DNA from: Sapria himalayana
Taxonomy: Eukaryota; Streptophyta; Magnoliopsida; Malpighiales; Rafflesiaceae
Direction of reading: 5' to 3'
Length of the DNA: 64,000 nt
Assembly: GCA_029783825.1 (NCBI GenBank)
Contig: JAREIK010008112.1
Coordinates: 61,280-125,279 of the forward strand
The notes beneath the pieces are model-generated. The model had not been told where the DNA came from. It ran no database searches and was given only the letters and a program-made list of their open reading frames with translations. Below are positions 1 through 11,562 of this stretch, piece after piece (within the stretch, counting starts at the first letter, position 1; every line of letters begins with the position of its first letter). Both the position numbers and the translations under genes were made by a program.

Positions 1-2100
1 TTTTGGAAATTTTGTTTATTTTTAGAAGCTTATTTTTTTTTCATAAAAAATAATTTATTTAAATTATATTTGTCTCACTCATTATTTATTTTGCAATTAA
101 TATTTCTATAAAAATAAACTAAAAAATAATTAAAATGAATATTTAAAATTATAATCAATACAAATAAAAATGAGATTTATTATTTATTATTTATTATTTA
201 GGTTAAATAGGTTTAATGGTTTAATTATTTAGTGGGTTTTGAAATTTAGGAGTCTAGAGATTTAAATGTTTGGAATTTAGTGGTTTATTAGTTTTATTTA
301 AATAATAAAATAATAAAAAATTATTTTTGTGATTTTTTATCATTTTTTAAGGTTATAACCTTTGAAAATATAATAATTTTTAAATTTTTTTCAAATGTGA
401 ATATAATATTTAGTTATAATAACTTAGTAATTATAAAAAATTTTAATTGAAGATAAGTAATTTTTTTGTTCGATATTATAAAAATGATCAAATAATCAAT
501 TAATAAACTATTATTAATAAGATTGATCGCAACTTAAAATATAATTGCAAAACTTATATATAATGATTCAAAATCTAAGTAGAATATATTACTAAATAAT
601 AATTTTTTGTTTTTAAATTTTTACTTCTTTATATAACCTTATTTTTTTTTGGTTAAAAATAAATTATTAAAATTATATTTGTCTCACTCATTATTTATTT
701 TGTCATTGAAATTTCTATAAAAAATAAACTAATAAATAATTAAAATGAATATTAAAAATTATAATGAGATTTTGATTTATTATATATGGTATACCAGTTT
801 AATGGTTTGATTATTTAAAAGTTTTGTGGTTTAGGAGTTTAGCTATTTATGTTTTTAGGTATTTAGTGGTTTAAAGGTTTTATTTATATAATAAAAATTT
901 AAAATTCTATTTTTGATTTTTTCTAATTTTCAAAGGTTATAACCTTTGAAAATAAAATAATTTTTAAAATTTTTTGAAATGTGAATACCATGTATAATTA
1001 TATTAATCTTACTAATTCTATATCATATAAATTCAATATAAATAATTTTAATGATATATATTATAATAATGATCAAAAATTAAATTAATAAACTATTATA
1101 TATAATATAAATATTAATTAAAATATATTTACATAACACAAAATGATTCAAAATCAAATCAAAATATATTACTAAAAAATAATATTTAATTTTTAAAATT
1201 TTCCATTTTTTTAAAAGGTTATATTTTTTTTATTAAAATTAATAATTTAAATAATATTTGTCTCACTCGAAATTTCTTTTGTAATTAATATTTCTAGAAA
1301 ATTATACTATAAATAATTAAAATGAATATTTAAAATTATAATAAATAGAAATAAAAATGAGATTTATTATTTATTAAGTAGTATATAGCTATTAAAAGTT
1401 TATGTATTTAGGGGTTTCGGGATTTATGAGCTTACTGATTTAAGTCAGTAAGCATTTAATGATCTATAGGTTTTATTTAAAAAATGAAATAAAAAAAATT
1501 ATTTTTTTTATTTTTTCTCATTTTTTATGGTTATAACCTTTGAAAATATAATAATTTTTAAATTTTTTTCAAAAGTGAATTCAATATTTAGTTATAATAA
1601 TCATTATATTTATATATCATATAAATTCAATATAAACTATTTTATTGATAAATAATCTAATAATGATCAAAATATAGATTAATAATCTATTATTATTAAG
1701 ATAAATATCAATTATAAAATAATTACAAACCCTAAAATGATTCAGAAGCAAAGCAAAATATATTACTATATAATAATTTTTTATTTTGAATTTTTTTTTT
1801 CTTTTAAAAAGTTTATCTATATTATTTTGATGAAAAATAATTTATATAAATTATATTTGTGTAACTCATAATTTATTTTGTAATTAATATTTATATAAAA
1901 ATAAACAAATATATAATTAAATTCGAATATATAATATTAAAATAAAAAAAAATGAGATTTATTCTTTATTATTTAGGATATACCGGTCTAATTTAAATTA
2001 GATATGTCTCACTAATAATTTATTTTATAATTAATATTTCTATAAAAATAAACTGATAAATAATTAAAATAAAAATTAAAAATATACTGAATAATTAAAA
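1..2100 (+). repeat. AT-rich ~590-bp satellite array, + orientation
   Basis: Tandem units of about 590 bp. The conserved GGTTATAACC palindrome that marks each unit lies at 351, 935 and 1529 (spacing 584 and 594). Between palindromes the same order recurs: an AT-rich tail, a lead beginning near TTTGTCTCACTCATAATTT, a G-rich octamer block, then the next palindrome. The last unit is interrupted by the 2.4-kb insert. Nothing coding is visible. This stretch is a near copy of 18356-20465, so it belongs to a higher-order repeat of about 18.4 kb. I do not recognise the satellite family by name. Confidence 0.93.
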
Positions 2101-2716
2101 TAATTTATTTTGTTCCTCTCTCAATTCTAGAAAGATTGCTAAAGCTCTAACCAAAATAATAGGATCTTTTACTTTATCTCTATTATGTCTCATCATATTT
2201 GATGTTGAATCACTGGGCTATCAATGGTAATTTGACTCATGTACGCTAACAGACTAAACCAAAGTTGTACCCCTATGTGTTGAAATAGCTAGTTGTTGAA
2301 GATGCTATTTATATTGATTATTGCAATTTCTTCTAAAATATCTCTCATGCACACACTCAAAGCAATTTTTAAAAACATAGTTCACCTCTAAAAAAATAAC
2401 CACCTTGTAGCCTATTAGAACAAACTAGCCCCAGGGCAGTTTGAGCAGGGCAAGAAGTATGGGCTCTCTTTCAATCAAGAATCAAAAAATTTATATTATT
2501 GGCATGTCTAAGCCTTTTTTTATATCCTCATGGATATGAAAAGTATCATTTCTTTCTTTTTATATTAAATGAGTTATGTATACAAGCTCACAATACCCAA
2601 AAAGGTTTAAATGAATCATATTTAAATGTATAAAATGTTTTAATTATTGCTCAAAATATTAGTCTTGCATATTGACACCTGAGGTCACATATCAAAGGAA
2701 AAAGCCATAGAGATAT

Positions 2717-3150
2717 TTCCAATGCCATGAATTTTAGCTATAGAAAGTTTTAAAGAGTAGTACTCGAGCTTTAACTATTTCTAGGGTCATGACTTTTTCT
2801 CTTAAGGAATGTCCAAAGTTACAATCATTCCTAGTGCAATGACTTTGCAATATAAAGATAAAATGCACAAGCTATGTTCTTATCCAATACTGTGACCTAG
2901 TATTATAGTGATTAAATATGTATTCATGATCATTCTTAGTGCCATATCAATATGTTCAACAGAGAGACACAAGTTATGGCATATTCTCATCGATACGATT
3001 TTGTGTTCTAGAGACAAAATATACAATCATGACCATTGCTAATGCTACAATAATCTAAAACAAGAAAGTGACCGAATCCATAACTCACCCCTTTAGTCAT
3101 GACTTTGTGTTACATATACAAAAATATAAATCTGTGACATTCCTAAAAGT
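2717..3150 (+). repeat. Imperfect ~104-bp tandem repeat in insert A
   Basis: Units begin with CATTCCTAGTGC-like sequence at 2826, 2931, 3034 and 3138 (spacing 105, 103, 104), with a weaker earlier unit near 2717. Internal landmarks such as CACAAGYTATG and TCATGACTTT also recur. Units are strongly diverged, so the repeat is older than the copying of the insert. The same spacing is kept in the other two copies. Confidence 0.6.
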
Positions 3151-3167
3151 TATGGATTAGGGTTATA

Positions 3168-3209
3168 TTTTATGGTTTAAGGTTTAGGATTTAAAGTTTA
3201 GGTTTTATG
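3168..3209 (+). repeat. Degenerate telomere-like 7-bp tract in insert A
   Basis: Six consecutive heptamers in exact 7-bp register, all variants of TTTAGGG: TTTATGG, TTTAAGG, TTTAGGA, TTTAAAG, TTTAGGT, TTTATGG. This resembles a decayed interstitial tract of the Arabidopsis-type plant telomere repeat. Confidence 0.7.
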
Positions 3210-6200
3210 GTTTTTTATTGTTTTTTTTTGGAAAATACACACTTTTTTTATCATTTAGGCACACAACTTACAAGAGACTAAAAAGCTGACTAATTTAGGA
3301 TAGCCCACCAAATCCTATGCACTTTAATGATTCTATGCATAAAATGCATAGAAAAACATAATTCCTAATAATTCCAAGCGTACAAATACAACTAAAATCA
3401 CCTGGCATTCCCGGACTTCAGAGTTGGCATTGAGTCAATATGAGCACTACGTCCTTTCCATTTGGATTCGTCCAAACCTTTTGGAGGAACCTGAATGATG
3501 CACCATATTAAAACTATGCAAATATAAGATTGTGCATGTGTGTGACATGCAGCATCAAGCATTTGCCTATGTCATTGCTATGCAATGGAATACATGTAAA
3601 ACTGAATACCCATAAATCAACAAGTCTACATCTATTGCACTTTGTCAATTCATTCTCACCTCTGAATTCCACATTCTTTTGATCCAATGATCCACAAAAG
3701 AGTATCTTTTCGGTTAGAATGCTTCCTCCTCAAGCTCCAAGAAGTTGCTGTATGTTGCACCGACAAAATATCAAAAAATATGCATGCATCGGTGTGCATG
3801 TGTGATTATGTCCATCTCATAGTCTAATTATCTACACGTACAACTAAGCTAGAATACAAGTAAAATTACAAAATGCGATAAAGATGGGTCTTCTTCTCCC
3901 GGGAGTTTAGCATCGCTTAATGTGTATTTAAAAATGCATTAGTCGGCCCCACTTAGAGATACTCGTGGGTCAAGGTGCCCTCATTGCATTCTACATAGAG
4001 AACAAACAAGATTGTGTGTGTGGGTATGTCATGATCCATCTCTACAAGTACATGGTGCATACTAAGTCCAAAATACAAATAAGAATACAAACGTAAACTA
4101 TAAGTTTGAATCTTTCGCTCTCGTGTGGCTAGTCTGGACTCCATTGCTTATTGGCCCTGCTTGGTGATGCTTTGGATTTTGCTGACTCTCCAATTAATCA
4201 TGGATTACCTGCTACTCATGTTGTGCGATGGTTGGGTGGCCCTCTATGCTGCTTGATATGGCTAGTGGGACCCACTCCTAGCTACTCCTGGGTTTAATCC
4301 CTACCACTTTGCTTGGTCTCGTCAATTGTCTGAATTTTATAATCTTGGCTTGGTAGTTGGGCCCTCTACAAGATGGTCGCACTTTTCTGGCTGCTACAGG
4401 ACTTTCAAAATGCTACACAAAATAGCCAAGAATATGTGCATGAGTGTACTGTGATCCGTCATTATGTGTGTGTGGTGCATCAGTATCATGGTTTAAGAGT
4501 TTAGTAATTTAAGTATTTAGGTATTTTGTCGTATGTAGGTTTTATTTAAATAATTAAATAACAAAAAAATTATTTTTATGATTATTTCTCATTTTCAAGG
4601 TTATAACCATTCAATATATTATAATTTTTAATTTTTTTTCAAATGTTAATACAATATTTTATTATAATAATCATAAAAATTAAATATCATGTAAATTCAA
4701 TATAAATAATTTTATTGATCGATATTATAATACTGATCATAAAATAGATTAATAAACTATTTTTTATAAGATAGATATTAATTAAAATATATTTGCAAAA
4801 TATAAAACGATTCAAAATCATATTAAAATATATTACTAAATAATAATTTTTTATTTTCAAATTTTTTTTTCTTTTTATAAGCTTATATATATTTTTGATG
4901 AAGATAAATTATTTTAATTATATTTGTCTCATTCATAATTTTATTTTGCAATTAATATTTCTATAAAAATAAACTAATAAATAATTAAAATGGATAATGA
5001 AATTATAATGAATACAAATAAAAATGAGAATTATGATTAATTATTTAGGGTATACCAGTTTAATGGTTTAACTATTTAGGAGTTTAGGAGTTTAGTGATT
5101 TAAGTGTTTCAGGCATTTAGTAGTTTATATGTTTTATTTAAATAATGAAATAACAAAAAAATTATTTTTCAAATTTTTTATCAATTTTGAAGGTTATAAC
5201 CTTTATAAATATAATAATTTTTTTATTTTTTTCAAATATGAATACCATATTTAGTTATAATAAACTTAATAATTATATATCATGTAAATTAAAAATAAGC
5301 AATTTTATTGATAAATATTAATAAACTAAATATAAATATAAATATAATAATGATCAAAAAATAAATTAATAAACTATTATTTATTGATAGATAGTTATAT
5401 ATTATATATAAATATTTAAACCTTTAAAGATGGTTTAAATGTTTAAGTATTTTAGGGTTTTTGGGTTTTGGGGTTTAGGAGTTTAATGATTTAAGCATTT
5501 AGTTATTTAGTAGTTTATAGGTTTTATATAAACAATAAAATAACAAAAAATTTATATCTGTGATTTTATCTCATTTTCAAAGATGATAACTTTTAAAAAT
5601 ATAATAATTTTTTAATTATTTTAAAATGTAAATATAATATTTAATTATAATTATCTATTTAATTATATATCATGTAAATTTAATATTAACAATTTTATTG
5701 ATAAATATTCTAATAATGATCAAAAAACAAATTAATAATCTATTATTAATAAGATAGATATCAATTAAAATATAATTACAAAACCTAAAATGATTCAAAA
5801 GCAATGCAAAATATATTTCTATATAATAATTTTTTGTTTAAAATTTTTTTTCATTTAAAAAGTTTATCCATAATTTTTTGATGAATATAATTTATATAAA
5901 TTATTTTTGTCTAGCTCAATTTATTTTCTAATTAATATTTATATATAAATAAACAAATAAATAATTAAAATGAATATTTAAAATTATAATGAAAAATAAT
6001 GATATTTATTAATTATTATTTAGGGATACTATTTTAATTTAAATTAGATCTGTCTCACTAATAATTTTTTTTGTAATTAATATTTCTATAAAAATAAACT
6101 GATAAATAATTAAAATAAAAATTTAAAATTATACAGAATAAAAATTAAAATGAGATTTATGATTTATTATTAATCTATACCAGTTTAATGGAATAAGAAT

Positions 6201-6708
6201 TTAGAGGTTTTGTCATTTAGGAGTTTAGCGATTTATGTTTTTAGGCATTTAGTCGTTTATAGGTTTTATTTAAACAATGAAATAAAAAAATAATTTTAAT
6301 ATTTTTCACATTTTCAATGGTTATAACCTTTTAAAATATAATAATTTTAGATTTTTTAAAAGATGTAAATACAATATTTAGTAATAATAATCATTATAAT
6401 TATATATAATATAAACTAAATATAAACAATTTTATTGATATATTTGATATCAATTATCAAAAAATAAATTAATGTGCTATTATTAATATGATATATATAA
6501 ATTAAAATATAATTAAAAAACCTAAAATGATTCAAAAACAATGTAAAATTTATTACTAAATAATACTTTTTGTTTTTTTGTTTTTGCTCCTTTTTATAAG
6601 CTTATATATTTTTTTGATGAAAAATAAATTATTTAAATTATATTTGTATCACTCATAATTTATTTTGTAATTAAATATTTCACTATATTATTTAAATTAT
6701 ATTTAACG

Positions 6709-6804
6709 TTTACGAGTTTAAAGGTTTAAGTATTTAGGGGCTTCGGGGTTTAGGAGTTTAGCGATTTATGTGTTTAGGCATTTAATGGTTTATAAGTTTT
6801 ATTT
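6709..6804 (+). repeat. Phased TTTAGGnn octamer block (clear example)
   Basis: TTT recurs at 6709, 6717, 6725, 6733, (CTT at 6741), 6749, 6757, 6765, 6773, 6781, 6789 and 6797: exactly every 8 bp over 12 units. The remaining five positions are G-rich (for example TTTAGGGG, TTTAGGAG, TTTAGGCA). An equivalent block precedes the palindrome in most satellite units, so this is an integral module of the monomer. It resembles, but is not in phase with, the 7-bp plant telomere repeat. Confidence 0.85.
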
Positions 6805-9800
6805 AAACAATGATATAACATAAAATTTATTTTTGTTATTTTTTATCATTTTTGAATGTTATAACCTTTGAAAATATAACAATTTTTAAATTTTTTTTAT
6901 ATGTGAATACTATATTTATTTAAAATAAAATTAATAATTATATTTCATGTAAATTCAATATAAATAATTATATTGATAGATATTTTATTAATTATCAAAA
7001 AGTAAATTAATAAACTATTATTAATAAGAAAGATTTTATTTAAAATATATTTGCAAAACGTAAATTTATTCAAAATCAAAATAAAATATATTATTAAAAT
7101 ATAATTTTTTTGATGTTTTGCTTCTTTTTATAAGTTTATCATTTTTTTAATTAAAAGTTGTTTATTTAAATTATATTTGTCTTCCTCATAATTTAATTTT
7201 AATTTATAATTCTATAAAAATAAACTAATAAAAAATTAAAATAAATATTTAAAACTATAATGAATACAAATAAAATAGAGATTTATTATTTATTATTCAG
7301 GATATACTAGTTTAATGGTTTAAGTATTTAGGTGTTTTGGGGTTTAATGATTTAAGTGTTTAGGCCTTTTGTTATTTATTGTTTTTATTTAAAGAATGAA
7401 AAAATAAAAAATGTAATTTTTTGATTTTTTTTTTAATTTTTGAAGGATATAACCTTTGAAATTATAATAATTTTTAATTTTTTTAAATGTGAATATAATA
7501 TTCAATAATAATAATCTTAATAATTATATATAATGTAAACTCAATATAAATAATTTTATTAATAGATATTATAAAAATGATCAATAAAAAATTAATAAAC
7601 TATTATTAATAAGAATGATATAAATTATAATATAATTGCAAAATCTTAAATGATTCAAAATAAAAATAAAATATATTACTAAATAATAAATTTTTGTTTT
7701 TAAAATTTTGCCTCTTTTTATAAGGATATATTTTTTTTTTGATGAAAAATACTTTATTTATATTGATATGTTTTACTAATAATTTATTTTGTAATTAATA
7801 TTTCTATAAAAATAAACTGATAAATAATTAAAATATAAATTTAAAATTATACTTAATAAAAATTATATTGAGATTTATGATTTTTTTAATAATGTACACC
7901 TGTTTAATGGTTTAAGTATTTAGAGGTTTTGTCGTTTAGGAGTTTAGCAATTTATGTTTTTAGGCATTTAGTGGTTTATAGGTTTTATTTAAACAATAAA
8001 ATAACAAAAAAAATTTGTATTTTTTTCTCATTTTCATAGGTTAAAAGCTTTGAATATATAATAATATTTTTTGAAATGTGAATACAATATTTAGTTATTT
8101 TAATATTAATAATTATATATCATATAAATTCAATATAAATAATTTTATTGATAAATAATTTAATAATTTTCAAAAATTAAATCAATAAACTATTAATAAT
8201 AAGATAGATATTAATTAAAAAATATTTATAATACCAAAATCGATTCAAGATTAAACTATAATCTATTACTGTATAATAATTTTTAATTTTTAAATTTTTA
8301 CTTCTTTTATAAAAGTATATATTTTTTTTTGATGAAAAATAAATTATATAAATTATTGTGTCGCACTAATATTTTATTTTGTAATAAATATTTTATAAAA
8401 ATAAACTAAAAAATAATTAAAATCAATATTTAAAATTATAACAAATAAAATAAATATTAGATTTATTAATTATTAAGTAGTTTATAGCGGTTTAATAGTT
8501 TATGTATTTAGGAGTTTCCTGATTTACCTATATATGTATTTAGTGGTTTATATGTTTTATTTAAAAAATAAAATAACAAAAAATTTATTTTTGTTATTTT
8601 TTGATATTCTAAAAGGTTATAACCTTTGAAAATACAATAAATTTTAAATTTTTTTCTAAAGTGAATATAATCTTGTGTTATAAAAATCATTCTATTTATA
8701 TATAATATAAAGTCAATATAAACTATTTTATTGATAAATATTCTAATAATGATCAAAAAATAAATTAATAATCTATTATTAATAAGATAGATATGAATTA
8801 AAGTATAATTACAAAACCTAAAATGATTCAGAAGTAAAGCAAAATATATTACTATATAATAATTTTTATTTTGAAAATTTGTTTTCTTTTAAAAAGTTTA
8901 TCAATAATTTTTTGATAAAAAATAATTTATATAAATTATATTTGTCTAGCTCAATTTATTTTGTAATTAATATATTTATAAAAATAAACAAATAAATAAT
9001 TAAAATGAATATTTAAAATTATATTGAAAAAAATGAGATTTAATATTTATTATTTAGGAATACCGGTTTAATTTAAATTATATATTTCTCACTAATAATT
9101 TATTTTGTAATTAATATTTCTATAAAAATAAACTGACAAATATTTAAAATAAAAATTTAAAATTATACTGAATAAAATTTAAAATGAGATTTATGATTTA
9201 TTATTATTGTATACAACTTTAATGGATTAAGTATTTAGAGGTTTTTTAATTTAGGATTGTAGCTATTTATGTTTTTAGGCTTTTAGTGGTTTATACCTTT
9301 TATTTTAAAAAATAAAATATCAAAAAAAATTTCTATAATTTTTTCTCATTTTCAAAGGTTATAACCTTAGAAAATATAATAATATTTAAAATTTTATGAA
9401 ATGTGAATACAATACTTAGTTATAATAATATTAATAATTATATAACATATAAATTCAATATAAACAATTTTATTGATATATATAATAATAATGATCAAGA
9501 TTAAATTTTATAAACTATTATTATTAAGATAGATATTAATTAAAAAATAATTACAAAACACAAATTGATTCAAAATTATAGTAAAATATATTTCTGGATT
9601 AAAATTTTTGATTTTTAAATTTTTACTTCTTTTATAACATATATATTTTTTTAATTATATTTTTCGCACTCATAATTTATTTTGTAATAAATATTTCTAT
9701 AAAAATAAACTAATAAATAATTAAAATGAATATTTAAAATTATAATAAATAGAATTAAAAATTAGATTTATTAATTATTAAGTAGTATATGGCGATTTAA

Positions 9801-9920
9801 TGGTTTATGTATTTTGGCATTACGGGGTTTAGGAGTTTACTGATTTACCTGTGCATGTATTTAGTAGTTTATACGTGTTATTTATAAAAATATCACAAAA
9901 TTTATTTTTTTTATTTTTTC

Positions 9921-9952
9921 ATATTTTCAAAGGTTATAACCTTTGAAAATAT
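9921..9952. repeat. Perfect 32-bp palindrome of a satellite unit
   Basis: A dyad centred on GGTTATAACC (9932-9941), flanked by CAAA/TTTG and ATATTTT/AAAATAT. It is one of the better preserved members of a palindrome found about once per satellite unit. It could extrude as a cruciform or bind a dimeric protein; neither is shown by the sequence. Confidence 0.9.
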
Positions 9953-10987
9953 AATAATTTTTAAATTTTTTTTAAAAGCGAATACAATATTTAGTTATAA
10001 TAATCTTTATATTTATATATCATATAAATTCAATATAAATATTTTCATTGATAAATATTCTAATAATGATCAAAGAATAAATTAATAATCTATTACTAAT
10101 AAGATAGATATCAATTTAAATATAATTACAAAACCTAAAATGATTCAGAAACAAAGCAAAATATATTACTTTATACTAATTTTTTGTTTTGAATTTTTTT
10201 TCTTTTAAAAAGTTTATCTATATTTTTTTGATGAAAAATAATAATATAAATTATATTGTCTTACTCAAATTATTCTGTAATTAATAATTATATAAAAATA
10301 AACTAATAAATAATTAAAATAATTATTTTAAATTAAAATGAAAAAAATTATATTTAGATTATTATTTATTATTTAGTGTATACCTGTTTAAAATGATTTT
10401 CTATTTAGGGTTTTCGAGATATAGGAGTTATTGATTTAAGTATTTAGGCATTTAGTGGTTTATAAGATTTATTTAAACAATGAAATAACAAAAAAATTAT
10501 TTTTGTTATTTTTTAACATTTTCAAAGGTTATAACATTTGAAAATATAATAATTTTAAAATATTTTTAAAATGTGAATAAAATATTTAGTAATAATAATC
10601 CTTATAATTATATATAATATAAACTAATTATAAAAAATTTTATTGATAGATATGATATCAATTATCAAAAAATAAATTAATAAACTATTATTAATATGAT
10701 AGATATAAATTAAAATATAATTACAAAACCTAAAATGATTCAAAATCAATGTAAAATTTATTACTAAATAATAATTTTGTGTTTTTAAATTTTTATTTCT
10801 TTTTATAAGATTATATTTTTTTTTATTAAATGTAAATTAATAATATTATATTTGTCTGACTAATTAATTATTTTGGAATTAATATTTATATAAAAAATAA
10901 ACTAATAAATATTTAAAATTAATATTTAAAATTAATAATTAAAAATTATAATGAATACAAATTAAAATGAGATTTAAGATATATTAT

Positions 10988-11557
10988 TACTGTATATCTA
11001 ATTTATTTTTTGAGAATCTGTTAGTATAAACAAATATTTTTTCATTTTTAATATTTTCATGTAAGTGCAGGAAAGGAAATATTAAGAGGCCGAGGATGCA
11101 GCAGTAGCATAATAATAGAGGTCCCGCTGATCGGACAGCGGGCCGAAATTGGAGTAGAGCCTGATCCGTCTCATGATTCGACCCACTCCGGTTAAATGAA
11201 CCGAGAGAAATTTTAATATAAAATGTTTTGTAATTTTATTTTTGTGTGGCTGTTTTTGTACCCGTGGAACTGTTCATCGTCTCTCTCTCCTCTCTGTTAG
11301 ATTTATCTCGACTATTTTGTGTGCTGCATAGTGTTAGATATTTCTGTTGCTTTAATCTATAACCCAAAAGCATTTTCTGGTGGATTTAGCTCGTTGTACT
11401 GAGCGACTAGCGAACCACATTATTTTCACTGTTTATTTCTCATTTTTTGATTCTATCATGGATGGTTTCTAAATTGGGATATATATATTGCTTGTTTTCT
11501 ATAGTTTCCGTGTTTCTGTATCTCAATCTCACTACCATGGAAGCAAAATTGCCCAAA
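10988..11557 (+). mobile_element. Solo LTR, copy 1 (probable Copia-type)
   Basis: A 570-bp GC-richer block cleanly interrupting the satellite. It is flanked by ATTAT at 10983-10987 and 11558-11562, a 5-bp target duplication. The two other copies show that the ancestral ends were TGTTG..CAACA, the standard TG..CA ends of a plant LTR; in this copy the ends have mutated to TACTG and CCAAA. Inside, the segment around 11380-11425 (GGTGGATTTAGCTCG, then GAACCACATTATTTTC and GTTTATTTCT) resembles the downstream part of Copia LTRs as I know them. There is no primer-binding site, gag or pol next to it, so it is a solo LTR. A non-LTR origin is possible but less likely given the ends and duplication. 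Confidence 0.68.
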
Positions 11558-11562
11558 ATTAT

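Larger units (their letters stand above)
2101..4487 (+). mobile_element. Unclassified 2.4-kb insert, copy A
   Basis: A block of higher GC and higher complexity than the satellite on both sides. It recurs at 20466-22939 and, inverted, at 31598-34075. The left edge is where satellite sequence gives way to TTCCTCTCTC at about 2114; the right edge follows a GTGTGTGTGGTGCA stretch. I see no terminal inverted repeats, no TG..CA ends and no clear target duplication, and roughly 70 bp of satellite appears to be missing at the site. No recognisable protein domain is present. It may be a non-autonomous transposon, a Helitron-like fragment or a captured genomic piece. Compared with copies B and C it lacks about 77 bp just before the heptamer tract at 3168. 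The boundaries are good to a few tens of bases. Confidence 0.6.
4488..10982 (+). repeat. Satellite array, + orientation, with 390- and 740-bp variant units
   Basis: Unit palindromes lie at 4599, 5192, 5582 (decayed), 6319, 6857, 7445, 8039 (decayed), 8615, 9357, 9932 and 10527. Spacings are 593, 390, 737, 538, 588, 594, 576, 742, 575 and 595. The 390-bp unit is a deletion variant. The 740-bp units carry an extra lead of about 150 bp without the G-rich block. The palindrome at 9921-9952 is a perfect 32-bp dyad. No coding sequence is supported; an 82-codon frame at 8508-8756 on the minus strand runs across unit modules and is chance. Confidence 0.92.

Noticed and set aside
6709..6804. True interstitial telomere or G-quadruplex array
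   Set aside because: The unit is 8 bp and not 7, and G runs are mostly one or two bases, too short for a strong quadruplex.
8508..8756. 82-codon minus-strand frame in satellite
   Set aside because: Rich in Ile/Asn/Tyr/Lys codons from AT-rich DNA, it spans repeat modules and is not preserved as a frame in sister units.
10988..11557. Promoter and 5' UTR of a host gene, suggested by CT-rich tracts and an ATG near 11536
   Set aside because: The TG..CA ends in sister copies and the 5-bp flanking duplication fit an LTR better, and no coding exon follows.
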